Of a DNA stretch of 33,838 nt, positions 14,867-22,335 are shown piece after piece. The stretch comes from Salsuginibacillus kocurii DSM 18087. Its GTDB lineage: Bacteria > Bacillota > Bacilli > Bacillales > Marinococcaceae. Made by a program: the position numbers and the translations under genes. The stretch lies in assembly GCF_000377705.1 (NCBI RefSeq), contig NZ_KB898638.1, forward strand, positions 1 through 33,838. Direction: 5' to 3'. The notes under the pieces are model-generated. The model was not told the origin of the DNA. It did no database searches and worked only from the letters and a program-made list of their open reading frames with translations. Positions within the stretch are counted from its first letter, which is position 1; every line of letters begins with the position of its first letter.

Positions 14867-16132
14867 ATGAACGTTTCCTTACTTTATGGGAAAGAGAACC
14901 TAGACATTAATGTTCCAGACGATAGTAAAGTGATTGAACCACAGCATATTGACGGAAAGGTTGATCAAAAACAAGCTGTGGCTGAAGCATTGAGGCAGCC
15001 GCTTGGCACCCCTCCTTTAAAAGAAATGGTAAAGAAAACGGATAAAGTGGCGATTGTAATAAGCGATATTACAAGGCCTACACCGAACCACATTCTTGTA
15101 CCGGCTCTTATTGAAGAGTTGTCCCATGTTCCTCATGAGCAATTTGTTATCATTAACGGTACAGGAACCCACCGCGATCAAACACATGAAGAATTTGAAC
15201 AAATGCTCGGCAAGTGGACAGCCAACAACATCAGAGTAATTAACAATCACTGCCATGAAAAAAGTGAGTTGTCCATGGTTGGAAAAAGTGAATACGGTTG
15301 CGATGTATATTTGAATAAAGAGTATGTTGAAGCCGATTTTCGCATTACTACCGGTTTTATTGAACCGCATTTCTTTGCAGGCTTTTCTGGAGGACCAAAA
15401 GGCAATATGCCAGGCATTGCAGGCATTGAAACAATATTGACCTTTCACAACGCACGTATGATCGGCGACCCAAAAGCAACATGGGGGAACATGAAAGACA
15501 ATCCAGTGCAAGATATGACCCGGGAAGTCAACCGCATGTGTCCGCCTCATTTTATCCTTAATGTAACATTAAATGGAGAGAAAGAGATTACGGAAGTGTT
15601 TGCGGGCGAACTCTTTGCAGCTCATGATAAAGGCTGCGCTTATGCTAAAGAACATGCAATGGCTCCCTGTGAGGAACGGTTTGACGTTGTCATCACTTCT
15701 AATTCTGGCTATCCACTTGACCAGAATTTGTATCAAGCGGTAAAGGGAATGAGTGCAGCTCAAAAAATCGTAAAAGAAGGTGGGAAGATTATTGTAGCGG
15801 CTGAGTGTTCAGATGGAATCCCCAATCACGGGAACTTTGCTGAAATTTTCACAATGGCCAACAGTCCGCAAGAATTATTAGATATGATCAATGACCCCTC
15901 ATTTGAAATGTTTGACCAGTGGCAAGTACAAAAACAAGCAGTCATTCAAGTATGGGCCAATGTTGAAGTGCATTCAAAGCTATCAGAAGAACAAGTGAAG
16001 CAAGCAATGTTAACGCCTTGTGAGAATATTGAGGAAAGTCTTGAAAACTTGCAATCCACTTATGGTACAGACATGTCTGTAGCTGTACTTCCACAAGGTC
16101 CCCTTACGATTCCGTATGTACGAGAGGAGTAA
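14867..16132 (+). CDS. larA: LarA-family nickel-pincer hydroxyacid racemase/epimerase
   Basis: 421 residues. The active-site pattern of lactate racemase is intact. H168 (EPHFFAG), K178 (GGPKGN) and H194 (TFHNARM) have the same spacing (10 and 16) as H174, K184 and H200 of L. plantarum LarA, where Lys binds the nickel-pincer cofactor covalently and a His coordinates nickel. H102 (GTGTHR) matches the catalytic His108, and SDITRPTPNH the substrate-binding loop. The LarA superfamily includes racemases and epimerases for lactate, malate, longer 2-hydroxyacids and sugar acids, so lactate is only one option. GGAGGG lies 7 nt before the ATG. Cofactor genes larE, larB and larC follow without a break. 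Confidence 0.92.
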   Translation: MNVSLLYGKENLDINVPDDSKVIEPQHIDGKVDQKQAVAEALRQPLGTPPLKEMVKKTDKVAIVISDITRPTPNHILVPALIEELSHVPHEQFVIINGTGTHRDQTHEEFEQMLGKWTANNIRVINNHCHEKSELSMVGKSEYGCDVYLNKEYVEADFRITTGFIEPHFFAGFSGGPKGNMPGIAGIETILTFHNARMIGDPKATWGNMKDNPVQDMTREVNRMCPPHFILNVTLNGEKEITEVFAGELFAAHDKGCAYAKEHAMAPCEERFDVVITSNSGYPLDQNLYQAVKGMSAAQKIVKEGGKIIVAAECSDGIPNHGNFAEIFTMANSPQELLDMINDPSFEMFDQWQVQKQAVIQVWANVEVHSKLSEEQVKQAMLTPCENIEESLENLQSTYGTDMSVAVLPQGPLTIPYVREE

Positions 16133-16138
16133 TAAATA

Positions 16139-16957
16139 ATGTCGTATGAAAAGCTTGCTTCCTTACAATCAACCTTAAACAAAATGGATAACGTGGTTGT
16201 TGCTTTTTCAGGAGGGATTGACAGTACTTTTTTGTTACACATTGCCCGCTGCACGCTTGGAAAAGAGAAGGTATTAGCTGTGACGGCTGAGTCGGAAACA
16301 TTTCCAGATCGTGAACTCAAAGAGTGTAAAGAGCTTGCTGCTGCCCTCGACGTTCAGCATGAAATCATTTCAACGTCGGAACTTTCGATTCCTGGTTATG
16401 CAGCTAATACGAAGGACCGCTGTTATTTATGTAGAGATAACTTGTTTGAGAATTTAAAGCCGCTGCTTGAAGAAGGCGAGTATACAAATATCGTATTTGG
16501 CTTGATAGCAGACGATATGGGGGAACATCGGCCAGGAGTAATTGCTGCAAAAGAGCATGGAGTGCGCGGGCCGCTGCAAGAGGTGAATCTTTATAAACGA
16601 GAAATTCGTGAGCTGGCTCGTGAGGCTGGCTTATCGAATTGGGATAAACCGTCCTATGCTTGTTTAGCTTCAAGAATTAACTACGAAGAGACAATCACCA
16701 TCGATAAACTAAAACAAGTCGATCAAGCTGAACAAACCATTCGTGACCTAGGGGTCAAACAAGTAAGAGTGAGGCTTCACGACGATGTAGCTCGAATCGA
16801 AGTACTGCCCGAGGAAATGGCTATTCTTTTAAAAGCGCATAACCAGATTCATGCTGCCTTAAAAGAAATTGGCTTTTCTTACGTAACGCTAGACTTAAAA
16901 GGTTATCAGAGCGGCAGCATGAATCTAGCATTAAACAATCAATCTATGGGTGTATAA
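16139..16957 (+). CDS. larE: ATP-dependent sacrificial sulfur transferase LarE
   Basis: 272 residues. The PP-loop SGGIDSTF (24-31) binds ATP for AMP-activation of the pyridinium dicarboxylate intermediate. C175 in PSYACLASR corresponds to Cys176 of L. plantarum LarE, whose sulfur is transferred to the cofactor and lost as dehydroalanine. A CYLC pair (95-98) is also present. LarE acts in the cytosol after LarB and before LarC in nickel-pincer cofactor synthesis. The gap to larA is 6 bp and GAGGAG lies within the larA 3' end, so translation is tightly linked. The length is normal. Confidence 0.93.
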   Translation: MSYEKLASLQSTLNKMDNVVVAFSGGIDSTFLLHIARCTLGKEKVLAVTAESETFPDRELKECKELAAALDVQHEIISTSELSIPGYAANTKDRCYLCRDNLFENLKPLLEEGEYTNIVFGLIADDMGEHRPGVIAAKEHGVRGPLQEVNLYKREIRELAREAGLSNWDKPSYACLASRINYEETITIDKLKQVDQAEQTIRDLGVKQVRVRLHDDVARIEVLPEEMAILLKAHNQIHAALKEIGFSYVTLDLKGYQSGSMNLALNNQSMGV

Positions 16958-16970
16958 AGGATGAAGGCCA

Positions 16971-17648
16971 ATGAAGTATGAAGATTTAGGTTTTTGCAAA
17001 GTGGATTATGACCGCGAGGAACGAACGGGATATCCGGAGATTATTTACGGTGAAGGAAAATCCGCCGACCATATTAAGCAAATCATGGCCAAGCTCTTAG
17101 AGAAGCATGGGAAAGCATTAGCTACGAGAGTGTCAGCTGAGAAAGCTGAGTTCTTAATAGAGGCTTTTCCACATGGTGTTTATCACCCGGATTCGAATAT
17201 TTTTAGAATAGGTCAAACAGAGACAAGTTTAAACGGAAAGCTTCTTATTGTCAGTGCAGGGACATCAGACTTGCCTGTGGCTGAAGAGGTTCAATTAACA
17301 GCAGAGTGGATGGGGTGTGACACCGAAACGATTCAAGACGTGGGCGTAGCTGGATTAGACCGCCTGCTTTCTCATAAGGAGCAGTTACAAACTGCCAGTG
17401 TCCTCGTCGTAGTAGCCGGGATGGAAGGGGCGCTTCCTAGTGTCATTGGCGGCCTTGTAAAACGACCGGTTATTGCTGTACCGACATCTGTCGGCTATGG
17501 AGCTCACTTGCAAGGACTTACCCCTTTATTAAGCATGCTCACTTCCTGTGCATCCGGCGTAAGTGTTGTAAATATTGATAATGGATTTGGAGCGGCTTCC
17601 CAGGCTTCATTAATTTTAAAACTAGCAAATGAGGGAGCAGACACATGA
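16971..17648 (+). CDS. larB: LarB, pyridinium-3,5-dicarboxylate mononucleotide synthase
   Basis: 225 residues. The C-terminal half is a PurE-like fold (IVSAGTSDLPVAEE, VVVAGMEGALPSVIGGL, AVPTSVGYGAHL) and C193 (LTSCASG) matches the cysteine that attacks the pyridine ring of NaAD in characterised LarB. LarB carboxylates NaAD and hydrolyses the phosphoanhydride to start cofactor synthesis. AAGGATGAAGG precedes the ATG. The stop overlaps the larC start by four bases (ATGA), a sign of coupling. Slightly shorter than L. plantarum LarB at the N-terminus, with nothing missing from the catalytic half. Confidence 0.93.
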   Translation: MKYEDLGFCKVDYDREERTGYPEIIYGEGKSADHIKQIMAKLLEKHGKALATRVSAEKAEFLIEAFPHGVYHPDSNIFRIGQTETSLNGKLLIVSAGTSDLPVAEEVQLTAEWMGCDTETIQDVGVAGLDRLLSHKEQLQTASVLVVVAGMEGALPSVIGGLVKRPVIAVPTSVGYGAHLQGLTPLLSMLTSCASGVSVVNIDNGFGAASQASLILKLANEGADT

Positions 17649-18397
17649 ATCTTCTTTATTTAGATTGTGTATCAGGTATTGCAGGTGATATGACATTAGC
17701 AGCCCTTATCGACGCCGGAGCCAACAGCACATATATTCAGGAAGAACTAAAGAAGCTCCCTATTGACTCATTTGAAATGAAAATCGATAGAACCATTAAG
17801 TGTGGTGTTTCGTCTGCTCAGTTGAACCTGAGCTTCGATAAGGGCAATGAAGCTAGTGATGAAAAGAATCACCATCATCATAGACATGCCGCTGATATTT
17901 TGAAAATGATTGAAACAAGCGCTCTCCCACCTCGAGTGCGAGAGCGAAGTATGAATGTGTTTGAAAGAATTGCGGAAGCTGAAGGGAAAATCCACGGTAT
18001 TTCTCCGCATCAAGTTCATTTTCATGAAGTAGGAGCCATGGATTCTATTATTGATATAATCGGGGTTTGTTTAGCCCTTGAGAATCTAGAAATAGACAGT
18101 ATTCACTCGTCCCCTGTGCCCACAGGTTATGGAAAGATAAAGATTGAGCATGGCCTCTATCCTATACCTGCTCCGGCAACGGCTGAATTGTTAAAAGGAG
18201 TGGAAATCGAACCATTGAACGTAAGAGGAGAATTGACCACACCTACTGGCGCAGGTTTGATTCAAGCCCTCTCCACAAAGGTCGGTGTTTTGCCTGCTGG
18301 GCGCATTCAAGCGATTGGTTACGGCGCCGGTCAGAAGGAATTCGACCACCCGAATGTACTGCGTGCAGTCATTATGGAGGAAGCACGGACTTTATAA
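17645..18397 (+). CDS. larC: LarC first domain only (LarC1), nickel insertion protein
   Basis: 250 residues. It matches the N-terminal part of LarC: LYLDCVSGIAGDMTLAAL at the start, a His cluster HHHHRH (about 78-83) likely to bind nickel, then HQVHFHEVGAMDSIID, VPTGYGKIKIEHG and TTPTGAGLI. LarC inserts nickel into the pyridinium dithiocarboxylate in a CTP-dependent reaction. In L. plantarum the protein is LarC1 fused to LarC2 by a programmed frameshift, about 420 residues in total. Here the frame ends at TAA after EEARTL, and none of the three forward frames in the following 320 bp resembles LarC2. Either LarC2 is encoded elsewhere or was lost. No slippery heptamer was evident before the stop. 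Confidence 0.88.
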   Translation: MNLLYLDCVSGIAGDMTLAALIDAGANSTYIQEELKKLPIDSFEMKIDRTIKCGVSSAQLNLSFDKGNEASDEKNHHHHRHAADILKMIETSALPPRVRERSMNVFERIAEAEGKIHGISPHQVHFHEVGAMDSIIDIIGVCLALENLEIDSIHSSPVPTGYGKIKIEHGLYPIPAPATAELLKGVEIEPLNVRGELTTPTGAGLIQALSTKVGVLPAGRIQAIGYGAGQKEFDHPNVLRAVIMEEARTL

Positions 18398-18720
18398 GTT
18401 GGAGTAATAAACCCGTCATAAGAACATATGAAATAAACGAAAAAGAACAAAAAACACGTGAGAAGTGCTTAAAGGTTAAAGTACGTACTTTTAGGTGAAT
18501 AAGTAGAAATTGAAACGTTCTTCTTCGCTCGTTTTTACACTTATACATATGGGTAAAGGTAAGTAGCAGTGAAGATGGTTACGATAGCTTTTAAATTATA
18601 TTGTTATATTTATAAAACGTATCTTAATGGCGTAAGAAGTAGAAAAGAAGCTTGCCTGTTGGCATAGCTTCTTTTCTTATTCAAGAGAGTAATATGTTTG
18701 TTATAAGAGGAAAGCAGTAA
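18398..18720. other. Intergenic region after the lar operon
   Basis: AT-rich, with no gene on either strand. A perfect 14-bp palindrome AAAGTACGTACTTT lies at 18478-18491, and a terminator hairpin at 18642-18680. The long distance (about 245 bp) between the larC stop and the terminator could be the eroded place of a LarC2 coding region, but no sequence trace of it was recognised. Confidence 0.4.
18642..18680 (+). terminator. Terminator of the lar operon
   Basis: GAAAAGAAGCTTGCC (18642-18656) pairs with 18661-18676 around the loop TGTT, with one bulged T at 18665, and is followed by a T-rich stretch. It lies between the converging lar operon and the catE-like gene. Confidence 0.75.
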
Positions 18721-19584
18721 TTAATTACTAGCTACCACCATTCGCACAACATTACTAGAAGGGTCAGTCGTATAGAATGATTCACCTGCTAGATTTGTTT
18801 CATAGCCCAGTTCCTCCAGGCGTTGTCCAGCTTTCTGCCGATCTTTTTTACTAGGGAAGACAAGGGTGTACTCTTTCATGCCAACACTGTTTACAGCAGG
18901 AGGTGGGGCACCAACACCATTCCAAAGATTCACGCCAACATGGTGATGGTAGCCGCCGCTAGAGAAAAAGGTCATTTGGTTTAAGTTATCTACAACGATA
19001 TCGAACCCGATGCCTTGATTATAAAATTCCTTCATGCTTTTCATATCTGCTCCGTGGAGGTGAATATGGCCCATTATCGTGTTTGCAGGCATTCCTTTCC
19101 TGGATATATCTTCAGCCTCGTTGAGAAGACTTCGCAGATCGAGCGGAGATGAGGTAACATCAATTTTTCCCCCGTGCCACACCCAGGTGTCAGGGTCAGT
19201 GTCTACATAAAGTTCAACACCGTTGCCGTCAGGGTCATCTAAGTAAAGCGCATTGCTGATATCGTGATCAGCCGCCCCATGCAACGGATAATGTTGTTCA
19301 TTTAATCTCGAAAATAAGGAAGCGAGCGCTGTCCGAGAGGGCAAGAGCAGGGCAAAATGGTATAGGCCGGTAGTATGTTTTTGTTTCGGCTTACTATCGT
19401 TCGGCTGCTCGAGTTGAAGCAGCGGTGTTTCGGCATCAGCGCTTAAAGTAGCGTGCCATTCAGTTTGTTCATGTACATGCAGACCGAGCAAGTCCTTATA
19501 AAATCCAAGAGAACGTTCAAGGTTAGCGACTTTAAGTGTCACTTCCCGTACATAAGTGTTTGGCTTGCGGTGGTATCTTGACAT
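18721..19584 (-). CDS. catE: CatE-like catechol 2,3-dioxygenase (two VOC domains)
   Basis: 287 residues, equal to B. subtilis CatE in length. Two VOC (glyoxalase/extradiol dioxygenase) domains are seen: residues 8-130 with TGLYHFALLLPSR (H76) and DPDGNGVELY (E124), and 165-287 with IMGHIHLHGADM (H173) and GGYHHHVGVNLW (H213-H215). These segments are the family signatures of Bacillus CatE, which cleaves catechol with Fe(II) and O2 and protects against catechol and quinone stress. The position where many extradiol enzymes have the third ligand (Glu) in the second domain reads SSNVVRM, as also appears to be the case in the B. subtilis protein. GGGGAGG lies 7 nt before the ATG. Monocistronic. Confidence 0.85.
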   Translation of the reverse strand: MSRYHRKPNTYVREVTLKVANLERSLGFYKDLLGLHVHEQTEWHATLSADAETPLLQLEQPNDSKPKQKHTTGLYHFALLLPSRTALASLFSRLNEQHYPLHGAADHDISNALYLDDPDGNGVELYVDTDPDTWVWHGGKIDVTSSPLDLRSLLNEAEDISRKGMPANTIMGHIHLHGADMKSMKEFYNQGIGFDIVVDNLNQMTFFSSGGYHHHVGVNLWNGVGAPPPAVNSVGMKEYTLVFPSKKDRQKAGQRLEELGYETNLAGESFYTTDPSSNVVRMVVASN

Positions 19585-19623
19585 CGAAAGCCTCCCCTAT
19601 TTCTTAAGTTTAGTAGGAATTAT

Positions 19624-19638
19624 TGATTATAGTAATCA
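19624..19638. promoter_or_regulatory. Palindrome overlapping the likely catE -10
   Basis: TGATTATAGTAATCA is a 6-bp-arm palindrome with 3-bp centre, 40 bp upstream of the catE-like start. On the minus strand TATAAT (19631-19626) inside it is a perfect -10 hexamer, though no good -35 is at the right distance. In B. subtilis catE relatives are repressed by DUF24/MarR-type sensors, and this dyad is a candidate site of that kind. Confidence 0.45.
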
Positions 19639-19906
19639 TGACAGGATTAATAGCGTAGAACAAATAAATTGCTTCCCCCCAAACGTAAGTGCCGATAAAG
19701 GGAGACCTAACCTTCTAACAAATTACCATGATTGCCTCATCTAACATGTACAAGTGAAAAATAACAAATACTCTTCCATTTATCTTATAAATAGTGGAGC
19801 AAACAAATGTGTAGGTGAGTGAACATTTAAGCCCTACTACGACGCCATTTAAGCTACAGGGAAAAATTACAAGTGAAAAAATATTTAGAAAATTGTTGTT
19901 TGTGTC

Positions 19907-19935
19907 TTTACAAAACAAGAAAGCGCTTTTATAAT
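19907..19935 (+). promoter_or_regulatory. Sigma-A promoter of the LacI-regulated catabolic cluster
   Basis: -35 TTTACA (19907-19912), 17-nt spacer, -10 TATAAT (19930-19935): 11 of 12 consensus positions. A cre site fills the spacer and a 36-bp palindrome starts at the last base of the -10. The leader to the LacI start would be about 155 nt. Confidence 0.85.
19918..19931. promoter_or_regulatory. cre (CcpA) site within the promoter spacer
   Basis: AGAAAGCGCTTTTA, identical to the 14-mer at 5811-5824, 12 of 14 matches to the cre consensus. Position between -35 and -10 predicts catabolite repression by promoter occlusion. Confidence 0.7.
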
Positions 19936-19970
19936 TTTAGTTAAACGTTTAGCTAAACGTTTAACTAAAA
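19935..19970. promoter_or_regulatory. 36-bp perfect palindrome: double LacI-family operator
   Basis: Bases 19935-19952 are exactly reverse-complementary to 19953-19970. Within it two operator-like motifs, TTAAACGTTTAG (19941-19952) and CTAAACGTTTAA (19953-19964), each centre on the CG step typical of LacI-family sites, 12 bp apart. It lies just downstream of the -10, across the transcription start. It is the obvious target of the LacI protein encoded 127 bp downstream. Confidence 0.82.
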
Positions 19971-20096
19971 GGTTGAAATTGGTTTGTCTTCCCCTTTTTT
20001 GTTACATTTCCCCTTTTCCCCAGGGTGGAGGGGGTGTAATATCTATGGTGACCCGTTACATTATTAAAATCAAAAACGATCAACTGAGGTGGTCCC
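19971..20096 (+). other. Leader of the LacI operon with alternative pairing elements
   Basis: A C-rich/G-rich stretch (20010-20035) could fold. TGTAA (20035-20039) can pair either with TTACA at 20002-20006, helped by CCCC/GGGG, or with TTACA at 20056-20060. GTTACATT occurs twice (20001-20008, 20055-20062). No known riboswitch was recognised. The remaining gap upstream (19639-19906) holds no gene that could be supported. Confidence 0.35.
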
Positions 20097-21104
20097 ATGG
20101 GTAGTATGAAAGAAGTGGCAAAAAGGGCAGGAGTTTCCATTGCTACCGTCTCTGCTGTTATAAATGAGTCAAAGTATGTAAGTGATGAACTAAAAAAAAG
20201 AATTAATGAAGCTATTATTGAATTGGATTATAGGCCTAATCGAAATGCCAGAGGATTAAAAGGGAAAGAAACAAATCTTATCGGGGTTACCGTAACTGAA
20301 TTAACCAACCCCTTTTATCCTTTAATGGTACAAGGAATTGAAGAAAGTGCTCATGAGAAAGGGTATAATATGGTCTTGGCTGCCACTAGTGATCTGGAGT
20401 CAAAGGAATTAACGTTATTAGAATCTATGGCAGACCAACGAGTTGATGGCATTATCTTAACTACAGTGGATCACCATAACTCAAATATACTTAAATTTAT
20501 CCAGAAAGAAGGCATACCTGTAGTTTTAATCAACAGAGCACCTAAGGATTACAAAGGCCCCCTGGTTTGTGTGGATTCCATTAGGGTCGGACGGATAGCT
20601 ACTGAACATTTGATTTCATTGAATCATCAAGATATAGCTTTTTTTGGAGGGAAGCGCCACAACAGTATTGAAAGAGAAATCGGTTATCAAGAAGCGATGC
20701 AGAGCCGTGGCCTGGTAATTAGAGATGAATGGAAGATAACAAACACAGCCTATGACCCGAAAAAAGCTTATCAACTAGCATCAAGCTTAATAGAGAGTTC
20801 CAACCCTACTCCTACTGCAGTCTTTGCAGCCAGTGATGTTATAGCTTTTGGAGTAGCTAGAGCATTTTTAGACGCAGGATACCGAATTCCTGAGGACATT
20901 TCTATCATAGGGGCTGACAATGTTCCTTTTTCCCAGGATTTTAGGGTTTCCTTAAGCACAGTTGATGTTCAACCTTATCAGATGGGAGCTGAAGGTTATC
21001 GTTTATTAGAAAACCTTATCTATAAAAGCAATGAAGAGCATAACGTTAAAAAATATCTAGAGCCTTCTTTAGTCATAAGGGAAAGCACAGGCCCATTAGC
21101 ATAA
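20097..21104 (+). CDS. LacI-family transcriptional regulator
   Basis: 335 residues. The N-terminal helix-turn-helix and hinge are typical (MKEVAKRAGVSIATVSAVIN, then YRPNRNARGLKG), followed by a periplasmic-binding-protein-like sensor domain (LIGVTVTELTNPFYP, FAASDVIAFGVARAF, SIIGADNVPFS). It should repress the downstream cluster and itself by binding the 36-bp palindrome, and release on binding an inducer, probably the substrate or an intermediate of the cluster. GAGGTGG precedes the first ATG at 20097; the ATG at 20106 is possible. 28 bp separate it from the thiolase gene. The inducer is unknown. Confidence 0.9.
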   Translation: MGSMKEVAKRAGVSIATVSAVINESKYVSDELKKRINEAIIELDYRPNRNARGLKGKETNLIGVTVTELTNPFYPLMVQGIEESAHEKGYNMVLAATSDLESKELTLLESMADQRVDGIILTTVDHHNSNILKFIQKEGIPVVLINRAPKDYKGPLVCVDSIRVGRIATEHLISLNHQDIAFFGGKRHNSIEREIGYQEAMQSRGLVIRDEWKITNTAYDPKKAYQLASSLIESSNPTPTAVFAASDVIAFGVARAFLDAGYRIPEDISIIGADNVPFSQDFRVSLSTVDVQPYQMGAEGYRLLENLIYKSNEEHNVKKYLEPSLVIRESTGPLA

Positions 21105-21132
21105 TCTTAATTCTATTTAAAAGGGTGATATT

Positions 21133-22317
21133 ATGAAAGAGGTTGTAATTGTAAGCGCTGCCAGAACGGCAATAGGAACTATGGGAGGAGAGTTAAAGGA
21201 TTATCACGCAGCCGACTTAGGGGCAAGAGCAATTGAAGAAGCTGTATCAAGAGCAGATCTAGATAAAGAACTGGTGGAAGAAGTTATTTTAGGGTGTGTC
21301 GGGCAAGTAGCTGAAAATGCATTTATTGCTCGAATGGCTGCTTTAAGAGCTGGTTTGCCGACGCAATCTACTGCTTATACAGTTAACCGTCTTTGTGGAT
21401 CTGGGCTACAAGCCATAAACAGTGCAGTTTTGCAAATTCAAACTGGGAATGCAGAAGTAGTAGTAGCAGGTGGAACCGAGAACATGGATCAATTACCTTA
21501 TTACGTGCGAAAAGGAAGATACGGATACCGCATGGGGCACGCTCAATTAGAAGATGGTCTTGTAACAGCTTTAACTGATCCGTTTGGGGATTATCATATG
21601 GGAGTTACGGCTGAAAATGTAGCTGAAAGATATAACGTCTCACGAGAGGATCAGGACCGTTTCGCTGTTCAAAGTCAAGAACGTGCTGTTGATGCCATTG
21701 ATAATGGTCGCTTTAAAGATGAAATTGTTCCCATTGAGATCAAGGATAAAAAAGGAAATGTAACGACTGTCGTAGATACGGATGAACATCCTCGTCGCGG
21801 CACAACTGTCGAAAAATTAGGGAAACTAAAGCCAGCGTTTAAGAAAGAAGGCTCGGTTACACCTGGTAACGCTTCAGGGGTTAATAATGGAGCCGCAGCT
21901 TTAGTTATTATGTCTAAAGAGAAAGCGGACTCATTAGGGCTTACTCCATTAGCAACCATAAAAGAACAAGCAGTAGCTGGAGTGGAACCGGAAATTATGG
22001 GCTTTGCCCCAGCACCAGCTGTTCAAAAGCTAATTGAAAAATCCAAACTTTCATTAGATGAGATAAATCTTATGGAATTAAATGAGGCATTCGCTTCCCA
22101 ATCCGTAGCTGTCATTCGTGATCTAGGTATTAGTGAAGACAAAGTAAACGTAAACGGTGGGGCCATTGCTTTAGGACACCCAATTGGAGCTTCAGGAGCT
22201 ATTATTACGGTGAAGCTATTACATGAACTCCAGCGCAGAGGTGAGAAACGAGGCATTTCCACCATGTGTATTGGAGGAGGTCAAGGAATCGCTACATTGT
22301 TTGAAATGAATCAATAA
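21133..22317 (+). CDS. Acetyl-CoA C-acyltransferase (thiolase)
   Basis: 394 residues, normal for thiolase II. Catalytic residues are in place: C88 (NRLCGSG), H349 (GHPIGASG) and C379 (CIGGGQG). It cleaves 3-oxoacyl-CoA (acetoacetyl-CoA or longer) with CoA to acetyl-CoA; synthesis is the reverse reaction. In this catabolic cluster cleavage is the likely direction. Second gene after the LacI regulator, 18 bp before the SDR gene. Chain-length specificity cannot be told. Confidence 0.93.
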   Translation: MKEVVIVSAARTAIGTMGGELKDYHAADLGARAIEEAVSRADLDKELVEEVILGCVGQVAENAFIARMAALRAGLPTQSTAYTVNRLCGSGLQAINSAVLQIQTGNAEVVVAGGTENMDQLPYYVRKGRYGYRMGHAQLEDGLVTALTDPFGDYHMGVTAENVAERYNVSREDQDRFAVQSQERAVDAIDNGRFKDEIVPIEIKDKKGNVTTVVDTDEHPRRGTTVEKLGKLKPAFKKEGSVTPGNASGVNNGAAALVIMSKEKADSLGLTPLATIKEQAVAGVEPEIMGFAPAPAVQKLIEKSKLSLDEINLMELNEAFASQSVAVIRDLGISEDKVNVNGGAIALGHPIGASGAIITVKLLHELQRRGEKRGISTMCIGGGQGIATLFEMNQ

Positions 22318-22335
22318 GCAAAGGGGTTGCAACTC

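Noticed and set aside
15017-15550. Long minus-strand ORF opposite larA.
   Set aside because: It overlaps the conserved larA active-site region and shows no plausible start signal or protein family, so it is an antisense shadow.
18478-18491. Perfect 14-bp palindrome AAAGTACGTACTTT in the gap after larC.
   Set aside because: It lies far from any start codon and has no loop or T-tract, so no role could be supported.
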